This document shows positions 21,483 through 29,313 of a stretch of DNA of 64,000 nt, in pieces. Within the stretch, counting starts at the first letter, position 1. Every line of letters begins with the position of its first letter. The position numbers and the translations under genes are program-made. This stretch comes from Alphaproteobacteria bacterium (lineage in GTDB: Bacteria > Pseudomonadota > Alphaproteobacteria > CAAGCB01 > CAG-977): the NCBI GenBank assembly GCA_900768875.1, contig CAAGEP010000003.1, positions 1 through 64,000 of the forward strand, in the 5' to 3' direction. The notes below the pieces were generated by a model. The model was not told the origin of the DNA. It made no database searches and saw only the letters and a list, made by a program, of their open reading frames with translations.

Positions 21483-22493
21483 ATGAAGACTGTAACCGAA
21501 AATTTGTTGAAATGGTACGAAAAAAACGGGCGTGATTTGCCATGGCGCACGAAAGGCGGCGCGCATCCGTCGGCTTATGCCGTCTGGGTGTCCGAAATCA
21601 TGCTGCAGCAAACGACGGTCAAAACGGTTTTGCCGTTTTTCGACAGATTCATAAAACGGTTTTCGACGGTCGAAAGCCTTGCAAACGCTCCGCTTTCCGA
21701 CGTTTTGATGATGTGGCAGGGATTGGGGTACTACACACGGGCGCGCAAACTGCACGAAGCCGCAAAAGTCGTCGTCGAACAATACGGCGGACGCTTTCCC
21801 GCCAATCGAGCCGAGCTGGCCAAGCTTCCCGGAATCGGGGCGTACACGTCCGCCAGTGTCGCGGCGTTCGCGTTTAATCTGCCCGAATCGCCCGTTGACG
21901 GCAATGTAATTCGTGTTGTAACACGGCTGAACGGTTGGGAAGAACCGACTGTTTCAATTATGGATAAAATCAACGCCTGCGCCGATGAATTGATAAAAGC
22001 GGCCTCTTGCCCCGCCGATTACGCTTCCGCGATTATGGATTTGGGGGCGACGGTCTGTACGCCAAAATCGCCGCAATGTCTGCTGTGTCCTTTGCGTGAA
22101 AACTGCAAGGCGTTCAAAGACGGAACGGCGGACAAAATTCCCGTAATCGTCAAGCTGAAACGCGACGCGCGCAAAGGGTACGTATTTTTGATAAAAAACG
22201 CGGCGGGAGAATTTTACATCCGCACCCGTTCGGAAAAGGGATTGCTGCACGGCTTGACGGAATTCCCGTGGAATACGGATGAAACCCTGCCTTTTGCGGC
22301 CGATTGGAAAATCACCCGCAAGAAAGTCAAGCACGTTTTCACCCATTTTGATTTGACGTTGACTTTGGTTTTGCTGAACGCCGACGCCGTTCCCGTTTCT
22401 GCCGATTGGAACGGGCAATTCGTCCACCCCGAAGACTTTGACGATTACCCGTTTTCGACGCTGATGAAAAAAGTCGTTGCGAAAATCGGCTGA
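21483..22493 (+). CDS. mutY: A/G-specific adenine glycosylase MutY
   Basis: The 336-residue DNA glycosylase removes adenine opposite 8-oxoguanine. It has the catalytic start SEIMLQQTTV, the helix-hairpin-helix LPGIGAYTSASV followed by the active-site Asp in SPVDGNVIRV, and the [4Fe-4S] cluster cysteines in CTPKSPQCLLCPLRENC. A C-terminal NUDIX-like MutT-type domain recognises 8-oxoG. I choose the ATG at 21483, which gives a normal family start (MKTVTENLLKWY); no strong ribosome site is visible, and ATGs at 21450-21453 are alternatives. Confidence 0.95.
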   Translation: MKTVTENLLKWYEKNGRDLPWRTKGGAHPSAYAVWVSEIMLQQTTVKTVLPFFDRFIKRFSTVESLANAPLSDVLMMWQGLGYYTRARKLHEAAKVVVEQYGGRFPANRAELAKLPGIGAYTSASVAAFAFNLPESPVDGNVIRVVTRLNGWEEPTVSIMDKINACADELIKAASCPADYASAIMDLGATVCTPKSPQCLLCPLRENCKAFKDGTADKIPVIVKLKRDARKGYVFLIKNAAGEFYIRTRSEKGLLHGLTEFPWNTDETLPFAADWKITRKKVKHVFTHFDLTLTLVLLNADAVPVSADWNGQFVHPEDFDDYPFSTLMKKVVAKIG

Positions 22494-22511
22494 AAAAAGC
22501 GCAAGCTTTTT
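22494..22511. terminator. Short bidirectional terminator with GCAA tetraloop
   Basis: AAAAAGC and GCTTTTT pair around a GCAA loop, between the convergent stops of mutY and the next gene. The stem is only 7 pairs and weak in GC. Confidence 0.45.
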
Positions 22512-23145
22512 AACGTTGAGCCTGCTGCGCTTTGATTTTTTCACGAACCGTCATCTGGCGGTCGATTTCTTTCAGCGTTGATACGGCGGGTTGCCAGCCG
22601 AAGCGGATGCCGTGCGTTTTCTTCAGCCGTTCCATGCCGTCCTGCACGTCTTGGTTTTTGATGCCGGTGCGGTAAGTGTGCAGATAGGTGTTAATGTCGT
22701 CTACGTTATACTGGCTGGTAACACCGATTAAAGCGCGGTAACTTTCGACAAAGTCGTGCTTGTTGTAATTCAGCCGCGACAGTTCGGGATTGAGCTTTGT
22801 CAGTTCGGCGATTTCTGTATTGACTTCGTTCAATGCCTTGGGGATGTCCGCTTTGATTTTTTCGGCGGCGCGGACGGCGTAAACGTCTTCGCTTTTTTTC
22901 AGCAATTCGGTGGCGATGGAGTATTTCAGCCATTCTTTGCGGTAGCCGTATTCGGCCATGTCGGGCGTTTTGCCGTTGCGGAATTTATAGTGTCCCGCAA
23001 TGTTTTTCAAGCCGTACTGTTCCTCCAGCCTGATGGCGTGAGCCGTGTATTTCGGTTTTCCGCCCACCATGTAACGGCCATGACGGTCATACGCGTTTTG
23101 AATGTATTTTTCAGCATCATCCTGCGATTGAAATCTGTCTTCCAT
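22510..23145 (-). CDS. Hypothetical cytoplasmic protein
   Basis: This 211-residue, highly charged, mostly helical protein has no signal peptide or membrane segment. Its N-terminus (SQDDAEKYIQNAYDRHGRYMVGGKPKYTAHAIRLEEQYG) and Tyr-rich middle match no family I know. A strong GGAGG ribosome site precedes the ATG. A perfect 10+10 inverted repeat lies directly upstream (23156-23179), so the gene is probably under specific control. Confidence 0.7.
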   Translation of the reverse strand: MEDRFQSQDDAEKYIQNAYDRHGRYMVGGKPKYTAHAIRLEEQYGLKNIAGHYKFRNGKTPDMAEYGYRKEWLKYSIATELLKKSEDVYAVRAAEKIKADIPKALNEVNTEIAELTKLNPELSRLNYNKHDFVESYRALIGVTSQYNVDDINTYLHTYRTGIKNQDVQDGMERLKKTHGIRFGWQPAVSTLKEIDRQMTVREKIKAQQAQR

Positions 23146-23155
23146 AACAGCCTCC

Positions 23156-23179
23156 GTATGTTTGATGTGTCAAACATAC
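23156..23179. promoter_or_regulatory. Perfect inverted repeat in the leader of the 22510-23145 gene
   Basis: GTATGTTTGA (23156-23165) and TCAAACATAC (23170-23179) are exact reverse complements separated by four bases. The element ends next to the GGAGG ribosome site of the minus-strand gene. It could be an operator for a dimeric repressor, or a leader hairpin masking translation. Confidence 0.7.
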
Positions 23180-23226
23180 TCTTTTTTAATCGGATTGCAA
23201 CGTTTTTTTTATTGTCCGAAAAACAA

Positions 23227-23248
23227 AAACCCCGCCGAAGCGGGATTT
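23227..23248 (-). terminator. Intrinsic terminator of the outer-membrane protein gene
   Basis: On the minus strand, CCCGC-TTCG-GCGGG is followed by GTTTTTG. A stable UUCG tetraloop hairpin lies 19 bases after the stop codon. Confidence 0.8.
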
Positions 23249-23266
23249 TCATTGCGGGAAAAATTC

Positions 23267-23953
23267 TTATCTGAACGCAAAGCGCGCACCGAACACGATT
23301 TCATGCGCTTTGGTTTTGAATTTATCGCCGTCAAAGCTGAATGAACCGAAGTCCGCAAAACGGTATCCCAAATCCCACGACAAGGCTTTGGTCGCTTCGT
23401 ACGTCAGCCCCGCGGACAAATTGTAGGCGAACTTTGTTTTCGAGGGGTGCAGTTTGCCTGAAAATTCGGGATCGGTGTAGTCTGTATAGGACATATCGTA
23501 CTTTATTTTTCCCAATCCGATGCCGACGCCCAAATACGGGCGGATTTCAGCGTCTGTCGGCAAATCGACATAACCGTTAATCATATAGGATTGAACCGTC
23601 GGCTCAACGGAAGCTTTGCCGTCAACGTCTTTTTCCGTTTTTTTGCTGCCGCCGCGCCAAGCATACGCGAATTCGGCGCGGAAATTGTCGGTGATTTTCG
23701 TTCCGACAGCCGTTTCGAAACCGCCGTTTTCAAAATGTTCCTTATCTTCGCCCCAAGTTGCTTTTTGGAACGAAGCGATACCGCGGATGCCGAAATACGG
23801 CGTGATTTCGATGTTCGATTTTTTATCGGCGCGAACCTGTTGTTCCTGCGACTGATGCGGCTGAGTCTGATGCGTCTGTCGAGCGGTCTGCGCCTGCGCG
23901 GAGGCGGAAAACAAAGCGACCAAAGCCGCCGACATAATCAAAGTTTTATTCAT
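23267..23953 (-). CDS. Outer-membrane beta-barrel protein (porin-like, OMP_b-brl type)
   Basis: The 228-residue protein has a signal peptide (MNKTLIMSAALVALFSASAQA) and a Gln/His-rich spacer. About eight amphipathic strands follow and end in IVFGARFAFR, consistent with a small OmpA/Omp25-like barrel in the outer membrane. Typical phrases are PYLGVGIGLGKIKYD and LSWDLGYRFADFGSFSF. It is a single gene with its own terminator. The specific role is unknown. Confidence 0.85.
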   Translation of the reverse strand: MNKTLIMSAALVALFSASAQAQTARQTHQTQPHQSQEQQVRADKKSNIEITPYFGIRGIASFQKATWGEDKEHFENGGFETAVGTKITDNFRAEFAYAWRGGSKKTEKDVDGKASVEPTVQSYMINGYVDLPTDAEIRPYLGVGIGLGKIKYDMSYTDYTDPEFSGKLHPSKTKFAYNLSAGLTYEATKALSWDLGYRFADFGSFSFDGDKFKTKAHEIVFGARFAFR

Positions 23954-24093
23954 TACGGGATTCTCCTATCCGATAAGGTTGAACAATAACGCGCATTGTA
24001 CACCAAATCGTCAGGCGGGGCAAAAGAAAACACTTTCCTTTAAAAACGTTTTAGAGTGTAATAAGTCGGTTTCAATCAAGGATTCAAACATCG

Positions 24094-26829
24094 ATGTCGG
24101 GCGCGATTGCATTGTCGGCGGGACTGAACCGCTTTACGGCGGGGGATTCGCAGGGGAACTTCACCCCTTTGGCGACGCCGCGCGACGTGTACGCTTTCAC
24201 CCGCAACAGCCCCGTTTTGCTGTGCAACCGTTCTTTGATAAAAGGCAGGCTGGGAACGCAAATGCCCCGCGTCGTTCTGGACGTTTTGGAGCTGTTCGCC
24301 TTTGTCTGCCCCGCCTGTCCCGTCGTGCCGACAATCAAAGAGCTTGCCCGTTTTTTGAATATGACCGTTCCCGTCAACGGGGCGGAAGAAGTCTGCGCGC
24401 TGTTTTCCATGGTGCGGATTTTGCTGGGCAAGCTTGCCGCCCTTGACCCGAACGAGCGCAAAAAAGCCGTGTCTTTGGCTTTGGCGATGACGCGCAGTGC
24501 GAATTGGATTTGGGGCGCGGACGTTTTGTCGGCTTTGGGAACGGCGGAATCGAAATCGGGACTGGCGGGGCTGACGGGCTTTGCGGTGTGGGACGGATTG
24601 CCCGACTGGACGGAAAGCGCGCCCGCCGAACCCGCGGGGACTTTGCCCGTGCTGCCCGACGAAGCGGGACAACGCCTGTCCGAACTTTTATCCCGCGCCG
24701 ATTCGCCCGAAACGCGCGCCGATCAAGTCGCTTATTCACGCGTGGTGTCCAAAGCGTTCAATCCGCGTTCCGATGCGGGCTTTCCCGTATCCGTGCTGGC
24801 GCAGGCGGGGACGGGAATCGGCAAGACTTTGGGCTATCTTGCTCCCGCCAGCGTGTGGAGCGACAAAAACGCGGGATCCGTGTGGATAAGCACGTTCACC
24901 CGCACTTTGCAAAAACAGCTGGACAGCGAACTGAACCGCGTGTTCCCCGACCCGCAAATCAAGCGGCGCGCCGTCGTCATCCGCAAAGGACGCGAAAACT
25001 ATATGTGCCTGCTGAACTTTGCCGAAGCCGTCGGCAGAATTCCCGCCAATCCGATGTCGGCTTTGCCTTTGGGGCTGATAGCGCGGTGGGTGGCGGCGAC
25101 TAAAGACGGCGATATGAACGGCGGCGATTTCCCCGGCTGGATGGCGGATATGATTAACGCGGCAAGCTTGGCGAACTTGGCGGACAAGCGCGGGGAATGT
25201 CTGTACGCGCAATGCCCGCACTACAAAAAATGCTTTGTCGAAAAGATTTTGCGCCGCTCCCGCCACGCCAAAATCGTCGTTGCCAACCATGCTTTGGTGA
25301 TGACTCAGCTGGCGGGCGCGACCGAAGACATCGCTTTGCCGACCCGCTATCTGTTCGACGAAGGGCATCAGCTGTTCGCGGCGGCGGACGACATTTTCGC
25401 GGGCGAAATCAACGTGCGCGAAGGTTTGGAAATGCGCCGCATCCTGTTCGGAACGGAAGACGCCAAAAAAACGGGGCGCACGCACGGGCTTCGCCGCAGG
25501 GCGGAGGATTTGATACTGCTTGACCCCGACATCGCCGCAGGCGTTGACGAACTGCTGGAACATGCAAGCTTTCTGCCGCAGGGCGGAGCTTTGGCGCGCA
25601 TCAAAAACAGAACGCCGTCGGGGGAATTCGAGCGCTTTTTAACTCAAATTTACAGGCAGGTTTTGGCGCGCACCGACAAAACGGACGCGCAATACTCTTT
25701 GGAATGCGAACCGCGCCCCGTTGACGCGGAACTGTCCAAAACCGCCGTCGAGCTTTACGGCGACATCAAAATTGCCGAAACCGCGGCGTATTCCTTAATC
25801 GGGCGGATTGAACGCTATATCGACAAAAACGCGGGGACAATCGAAACGGCGGACAAACAACGGTATTCGGCGGTGATTCGGTCTTTGCGCAAAACGGTCG
25901 CCGAACCACTGTCCGTGTGGCGCGTCATGCTGGAACAGCTGGATTTGAAAACGCCCGCCGACTTTGTGGACAAACTGGAAATCACCCGCACGGACGGACT
26001 GGACACCGATGTCGGATACCACCGCCATTGGGTCGATCCGACAATTCCGTTCGCGCACGTTTTGGGACAGGCGGCGCACGGCGTTCTGGTGACTTCCGCA
26101 ACGCTGAAAGACAACAGCGGCGATTCGGCGGCGGATTGGAAAAACGCTTTGAAGCGCACGGGATTGGCGCATTTTCAGTCGGAAGACACGCTGACAACGG
26201 CGGCGTACAAATCTCCGTTCGACTATGCGAACAATTCGCGCATTTTCATCATTACCGACGTGGACAAGAACGACGCCGCACAGGTCGCCGCCGCTTACCG
26301 CGAGCTTTTTCTGGCTTCAAACGGCGGGGCTTTGGGCATTTTTACGGCAATCCGCCGATTAAAAGACGTTTACAGACGCTTGAAAGAACCGCTGGGGGCG
26401 AACGGCATCGATTTGCTGGCTCAGCACGTCGACACGGTGAACCTGCAAACGCTGCTGGACATTTTCCGCGCCGAGGAGGAAACTTGCCTGCTGGGCACGG
26501 ACGCGGTGCGCGACGGAATTGACGTGCCGGGGAAATCGTTGCGCATGATAGTCTTCGACCGCGTTCCGTGGAACCGCCCCGACATCGCGCACAAAGCCCG
26601 CAAAGCCGCATTCGGCGAGGCGGGGGAAGCCTATAACCTGATGTTGGTGCGCATGAAGCTGGCGCAGGCGTTCGGACGGCTTATCCGCAAACACGACGAC
26701 AAAGGCGTTTTTGTGATGCTTGACCGCGCCTTGCCGTCGGAAACGCTGACCGCGTTCCCGCCCGAAACCCCGATTGAAAAAACGGGCTTAAAAGACGCTT
26801 TGCTGAAAATCAAAGAGTTTTTGGGGTGA
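24094..26829 (+). CDS. DinG/Rad3-type ATP-dependent DNA helicase
   Basis: The 911-residue superfamily 2 helicase has Walker A AGTGIGKT near residue 240, the DEAH-equivalent DEGH in LFDEGHQLF, and C-terminal motifs LLGTDAVRDGIDVPG and QAFGRLIRK. Four cysteines between motifs I and II (one in MCLLNF, three in CLYAQCPHYKKC) fit the iron-sulfur cluster of the XPD/DinG family. The first 200 residues (VYAFTRNSPVLLCNRSLIKGRLG, LDVLELFAFVCPA) match the extra N-terminal region of alphaproteobacterial members. It probably acts on DNA or R-loop structures in repair. AAGGA lies 11 bases before the ATG. Confidence 0.9.
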   Translation: MSGAIALSAGLNRFTAGDSQGNFTPLATPRDVYAFTRNSPVLLCNRSLIKGRLGTQMPRVVLDVLELFAFVCPACPVVPTIKELARFLNMTVPVNGAEEVCALFSMVRILLGKLAALDPNERKKAVSLALAMTRSANWIWGADVLSALGTAESKSGLAGLTGFAVWDGLPDWTESAPAEPAGTLPVLPDEAGQRLSELLSRADSPETRADQVAYSRVVSKAFNPRSDAGFPVSVLAQAGTGIGKTLGYLAPASVWSDKNAGSVWISTFTRTLQKQLDSELNRVFPDPQIKRRAVVIRKGRENYMCLLNFAEAVGRIPANPMSALPLGLIARWVAATKDGDMNGGDFPGWMADMINAASLANLADKRGECLYAQCPHYKKCFVEKILRRSRHAKIVVANHALVMTQLAGATEDIALPTRYLFDEGHQLFAAADDIFAGEINVREGLEMRRILFGTEDAKKTGRTHGLRRRAEDLILLDPDIAAGVDELLEHASFLPQGGALARIKNRTPSGEFERFLTQIYRQVLARTDKTDAQYSLECEPRPVDAELSKTAVELYGDIKIAETAAYSLIGRIERYIDKNAGTIETADKQRYSAVIRSLRKTVAEPLSVWRVMLEQLDLKTPADFVDKLEITRTDGLDTDVGYHRHWVDPTIPFAHVLGQAAHGVLVTSATLKDNSGDSAADWKNALKRTGLAHFQSEDTLTTAAYKSPFDYANNSRIFIITDVDKNDAAQVAAAYRELFLASNGGALGIFTAIRRLKDVYRRLKEPLGANGIDLLAQHVDTVNLQTLLDIFRAEEETCLLGTDAVRDGIDVPGKSLRMIVFDRVPWNRPDIAHKARKAAFGEAGEAYNLMLVRMKLAQAFGRLIRKHDDKGVFVMLDRALPSETLTAFPPETPIEKTGLKDALLKIKEFLG

Positions 26830-26836
26830 TTTTTTA

Positions 26837-26883
26837 GAAAAACGTGATTCAAACGACGGGTTTGATGTTGAAAAACGTGATTC
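26837..26883. repeat. Pair of 14-base direct repeats between genes
   Basis: GAAAAACGTGATTC occurs at 26837-26850 and again at 26870-26883, 33 bases apart. It lies in the 127-base gap between the helicase and the convergent lipoprotein gene. Nothing else is recognisable in this gap. Confidence 0.6.
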
Positions 26884-26956
26884 CGTTAAAAAGCCCGCTT
26901 GAAAAAGCTGGCTTTCGCTACAATGGATAAAGAAGACTTTCTAGAACTTGGAATGA

Positions 26957-27553
26957 TTATAAAAATTCAGGTATTTTTCCACATTTTTCTTTAATATTTT
27001 TTATCAAATCCTCTGTGGAAATTTCAATATCCTCTGACTTTCGGAAACGGTATCTAAACGCCTCTTTAACCACACAATCGCAATTTTTCATATTTTCTTC
27101 AGTATTTGTTTTTTTATCGGATGCGTAAATCAATTTGCATTCATTTATGCTATTCTCCATATATTCATTTAATTGTGCAACAGCTTCTTGTTCGTTTTCG
27201 GGAGCATATTTAAATGCCCAGCGTATTCTGGGAACCGTATTCAAACCACTTTTTGATTCATATCGGTATATACCGTCTTGCACAGCGCATTTGCCGACTG
27301 GAGAAGTAACGAACATGCCGTCATAGTAATCAACATTTCGTTGAGGAGTTAGCAATACAATGGCTCCAAAGCAATAATCTTCGTCATTTTTTTTACAATT
27401 ATTCGCCAAAGCGTAATTTGCAGGCAAAGTCTGGAAGATTTTAAAGCGTTCCATATCTATACAATGTTCATTTTTTCTTTTATTTGACAATACCAAATTG
27501 TCTCCCGTACAGGAAACAAGAAAAAAACATAAAACTAACAAGTATTTTTTCAT
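26957..27553 (-). CDS. AT-rich lipoprotein of unknown function
   Basis: The 198-residue protein has a lipoprotein signal (MKKYLLVLCFFLVSC) and six or more further cysteines that could pair in the periplasm. Its DNA is markedly richer in A+T than neighbouring genes, and its codons often end in A or T, which suggests recent acquisition. The start at 27553 has AAAAGG upstream; a 15-residue extension is less likely. I recognise no family. Confidence 0.7.
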   Translation of the reverse strand: MKKYLLVLCFFLVSCTGDNLVLSNKRKNEHCIDMERFKIFQTLPANYALANNCKKNDEDYCFGAIVLLTPQRNVDYYDGMFVTSPVGKCAVQDGIYRYESKSGLNTVPRIRWAFKYAPENEQEAVAQLNEYMENSINECKLIYASDKKTNTEENMKNCDCVVKEAFRYRFRKSEDIEISTEDLIKNIKEKCGKIPEFL

Positions 27554-27661
27554 CAAATACGCCTTTTGATTGAGTGCAAGCAAAAAATTCACAAACACAA
27601 GGATAGCCTATCAAATCAATCGGTTTAATGCAAGAATGTTTAGCGTGCGTCGACCTTTCCC

Positions 27662-27690
27662 TTGACTTTCGCCCCTCAACGGGTAGAAAT
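27662..27690 (+). promoter_or_regulatory. Predicted promoter of gltX
   Basis: A strong TTGACT box at 27662-27667 is followed 16-17 bases later by TAGAAAT (27684-27690). The -10 match is weak. Confidence 0.35.
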
Positions 27691-27726
27691 TAGGCAAAAC
27701 GTTTTTTATTGAAAAGGATTGTCCCC

Positions 27727-29187
27727 ATGGAAGTCAGAAGCAGATTCGCCCCGTCCCCGACGGGCTATATGCACATCGGAAACCTCAGAACCGCTTTGTA
27801 TGAATACTTGGTCGCCAAAAGCGCAGGCGGCAAGTTCATCTTGCGCATCGAAGACACTGATCAGGAACGCTATGTCGAAGGCGCGGTCGACATCATCTAT
27901 AAAACGATGGAAATGGTCGGGTTGAAGCATGACGAAGGTCCCGACGTCGGCGGTCCTTACGGTCCTTACGTCCAGTCCGAACGCCGCGCGATTTACAAGG
28001 AATACGCCGACAAGCTCGTTGACTTGGGCGGCGCGCATTACTGCTTCTGTTCCGAGGAGGAGCTTGAAAAACAGCGCAAAGCGTGCGAAGAAGCGGGCAT
28101 TCCGTTCAAATTCCGCGACCCGTGCAAAAAACTGTCGGTCGAAGAAGCGCGCAGCCGCATCGCCGCGGGTGAAAAATACACCGTCCGCCAGACGATTGAT
28201 CCGCACGGCACGGTTTCCTTTGACGACTGCGTGTACGGTCACGTCACGGTCGAAGCCAAGACTTTGGACGAAGGCATTTTGCTGAAATCCGACGGACTGC
28301 CGACGTACAACTTTGCAAACGTCGTCGACGACCATTTGATGAAAATCACGCACGTTCTGCGCGGCAACGAATATCTGTCGTCCACGCCGAAATACAATCT
28401 GATGTATCAGGCGTTCGGCTGGGAAATTCCGACTTACGTCCACCTGCCGCCGATTATGAAAGACGAACACAACAAGCTGTCCAAACGCAACGGCGACGCG
28501 TCGTTTCAGGACTTGGTCGCCAAAGGCTACCTGCCCGAAGCGATTGTGAACTACATCGTTTTGCTGGGCTGGAGCGCGAAAAACGACGAAGAAATCTTTT
28601 CCATGGCGGAATTGGAAAAAATCTTCAACATCGAAGGCATCAACAAATCCCCCGCGATTTTCGACGGTGAAAAGCTGAAATGGATGAACGGCGTGTACGT
28701 CCGCGCCCTGCCGCCCGAAAAGTTCCACGAACTCGCCCTGCCGTACTACAAGGACGCGGTCAAGCGCAACGTCGATTTGGAAGTGTTGTCGAAATGCGTC
28801 CAGCCGCGCGTCAACGTGCTGAACGAAATCCCCGAAGCGGTCGATTTCATTGACGAACTGCCCGAATACGACATCGACATGTACGTTCACAAAAAAATGA
28901 AAACGACGCCCGAAATCGCGCTGAAAGCGTTGGAGGAAGCCAAAACCGTCGTCGAAGCGATGACGGACGCGGATTTTGCGTCAATGGACGCGGTTCACGC
29001 GGTTCTGCTTGCCGTTCCCGAAAAGCTGGGCATGAAAAACGGTCAATTCCTGTGGCCGGTGCGCACCGCTTTGACGGGCAAACAATGCACCCCCGTCGGC
29101 GCGGTCGAAGCCGTTTATCTGTTCGGCAAAGACGAAAGTCTGAAACGCATCGAAAAGGGCATTGAAAAGCTGAAATCCGCCGTCTGA
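27727..29187 (+). CDS. gltX: Glutamyl-tRNA synthetase
   Basis: The 486-residue class I synthetase charges tRNA with glutamate. The HIGH-like motif is PTGYMHIGNLRTALY and the ATP motif is KLSKRNG. The C-terminal anticodon-binding helical domain is complete, and length is normal. The start at 27727 has AAAAGGA in front; a start six codons earlier is unlikely. The KLSKRNGDASF form differs from the KLSKRHG of many proteobacteria. Whether it also mis-charges tRNA(Gln) cannot be told, and no gatCAB or glnS is in the window. Confidence 0.95.
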   Translation: MEVRSRFAPSPTGYMHIGNLRTALYEYLVAKSAGGKFILRIEDTDQERYVEGAVDIIYKTMEMVGLKHDEGPDVGGPYGPYVQSERRAIYKEYADKLVDLGGAHYCFCSEEELEKQRKACEEAGIPFKFRDPCKKLSVEEARSRIAAGEKYTVRQTIDPHGTVSFDDCVYGHVTVEAKTLDEGILLKSDGLPTYNFANVVDDHLMKITHVLRGNEYLSSTPKYNLMYQAFGWEIPTYVHLPPIMKDEHNKLSKRNGDASFQDLVAKGYLPEAIVNYIVLLGWSAKNDEEIFSMAELEKIFNIEGINKSPAIFDGEKLKWMNGVYVRALPPEKFHELALPYYKDAVKRNVDLEVLSKCVQPRVNVLNEIPEAVDFIDELPEYDIDMYVHKKMKTTPEIALKALEEAKTVVEAMTDADFASMDAVHAVLLAVPEKLGMKNGQFLWPVRTALTGKQCTPVGAVEAVYLFGKDESLKRIEKGIEKLKSAV

Positions 29188-29201
29188 TTCCTATTAAAAT
29201 C

Positions 29202-29238
29202 GAAAAAGCCGCCTGTGTTGGAAAAGGCGGCTTTTTTG
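29202..29238 (+). terminator. Intrinsic terminator of gltX
   Basis: AAAAAGCCGCC pairs with GGCGGCTTTTT around a 12-base loop, followed by T residues. Confidence 0.8.
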
Positions 29239-29239
29239 C

Positions 29240-29268
29240 TTGATTTGGACAAAAAATGCCGCTAGTAT
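29240..29268 (+). promoter_or_regulatory. Predicted promoter of the second pepN
   Basis: TTGATT (29240-29245), 17 bases, TAGTAT (29263-29268). It starts directly after the gltX terminator. Confidence 0.4.
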
Positions 29269-29313
29269 GGATAAAAATTTTAAGCGGGAAGCCGCATTTC
29301 AAGGAGCTTTCAC

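Noticed and set aside
26921..26992. A 23-codon open frame after the helicase gene
   Set aside because: It is too short, has no ribosome site, and runs into the lipoprotein gene on the other strand.
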